6,429 nucleotides of DNA from Bacteroidota bacterium. Its GTDB lineage: Bacteria; Bacteroidota; Bacteroidia; Bacteroidales; VadinHA17. The position numbers and the translations under genes were made by a program. Under the pieces are notes generated by a model. The model ran no database searches and was not told the DNA's origin. It saw only the letters and a list, made by a program, of their open reading frames with translations. How positions within the stretch are numbered: position 1 is the first letter of the stretch; each line of letters starts with the position of its first letter. The DNA lies in contig DAOVLD010000108.1 in assembly GCA_030631445.1 (NCBI GenBank), positions 1 to 6,429 of the forward strand. Direction: 5' to 3'. This document shows positions 6,065 through 6,429 of the stretch, piece by piece.

Positions 6065-6429
6065 TTAACTGCATTGATCACCACAAAACTTCCTTCACCA
6101 TATCCTTCCCTGGGCTTTTGAATATCAACTACTTCGTTTAACATACCAAAAACAGTTTGTTGGGTTTCTTTTATAGAAAAACCTGCTTCTTTAAGATATT
6201 TGTAGAGCTCTTCGGTACTATGAAATGTGGCATCCTTATAAAACAGGCTTTCTTCTTTATTTTTTTGATAAAACTGACCTACAGGACTGTTTTTGTCAAC
6301 AAATCCGATAATAAAACTTCTGTTATTCTGCAATACCCTGTATACTTCACTCAATGATTTTTTCACATCATCAACAAAACAAATTGTTGTAACCATTAAT
6401 GCATAATCAATTGAATTATCTTTCCATGG
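6061..6429 (-). CDS. Class I SAM-dependent methyltransferase, 5' part outside the window
   Basis: The frame is open from the stop at 6061-6063 to the right edge, giving the last 122 residues. The ATG at 6396 is internal: the codons before it (PWKDNSIDYAL) are the usual segment that precedes it in this family, so the gene starts beyond 6429. The segment P-W-x-D-N-S-I-D-Y...C-F-V-D-D...E-V-Y-R-V-L is the central part of a type-11 (UbiE-like) methyltransferase fold. The SAM-binding glycine motif I would lie upstream, out of view. The turn after RVL normally reads KPGG but here is QNNR, an uncommon variant. The C-terminal part (DATFHSTEEL, LKEAGFS, then a final strand SFVVINAVK) is complete. The substrate cannot be inferred; it is cytoplasmic. 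Confidence 0.85.
   Translation of the reverse strand, partial: PWKDNSIDYALMVTTICFVDDVKKSLSEVYRVLQNNRSFIIGFVDKNSPVGQFYQKNKEESLFYKDATFHSTEELYKYLKEAGFSIKETQQTVFGMLNEVVDIQKPREGYGEGSFVVINAVK

Noticed and set aside
6157..6357. Plus-strand 66-codon reading frame
   Set aside because: It is the antisense shadow of the methyltransferase gene; its hydrophobic look comes from the A-rich coding strand opposite.

Overview
The window looks like a chromosomal stretch from a member of the Bacteroidota, probably a Bacteroidales or Marinilabiliales relative. This is an inference from four things: the A+T-rich sequence; the lack of clear Shine-Dalgarno sites; a tRNA promoter of the TTTG / TAnnTTTG type used by this phylum; and secreted or outer-membrane proteins of Bacteroidota style. 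No mobile element, CRISPR array or defence system was recognised.

Layout, left to right. (1) Positions 2-502 (+) carry the C-terminal part of a multi-pass membrane protein. The frame is open to the window edge, so the gene probably starts outside. (2) Positions 528-723 (+) hold a decayed C-terminal piece of what looks like an M1-family metallopeptidase, broken by one extra base in a run of eight G. (3) Positions 920-1906 (-) encode an extended short-chain dehydrogenase/reductase with a GTG start. (4) Positions 1907-2206 hold a nested palindrome and the promoter of a tRNA-Ser(CGA) gene at 2207-2295 (+), which is followed by a strong terminator. (5) Positions 2300-2466 are packed with hairpins between the convergent tRNA and the next gene. 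(6) Positions 2505-3776 (-) encode an intact exported protein with a predicted outer-membrane barrel. (7) Positions 4029-4226 (-) are the truncated 3' end of a close paralogue of that gene. (8) Positions 4429-5322 (-) encode an exported protein of unknown function, and 5381-5800 (-) a GNAT acetyltransferase. (9) Positions 5882-6064 (-) hold a short protein-like remnant, and 6061-6429 (-) the 3' part of a class I SAM methyltransferase gene that runs off the right edge.

The genes do not form an obvious pathway. The methyltransferase, acetyltransferase and exported protein share a strand, but the gaps between them (260 and 58 bases) and the remnant in the larger gap argue against a tight operon. 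The main theme is gene decay. Three gene remnants lie among intact housekeeping or accessory genes, and the most compact structural signal is the hairpin cluster downstream of the tRNA. I did not find a convincing new multi-gene system.
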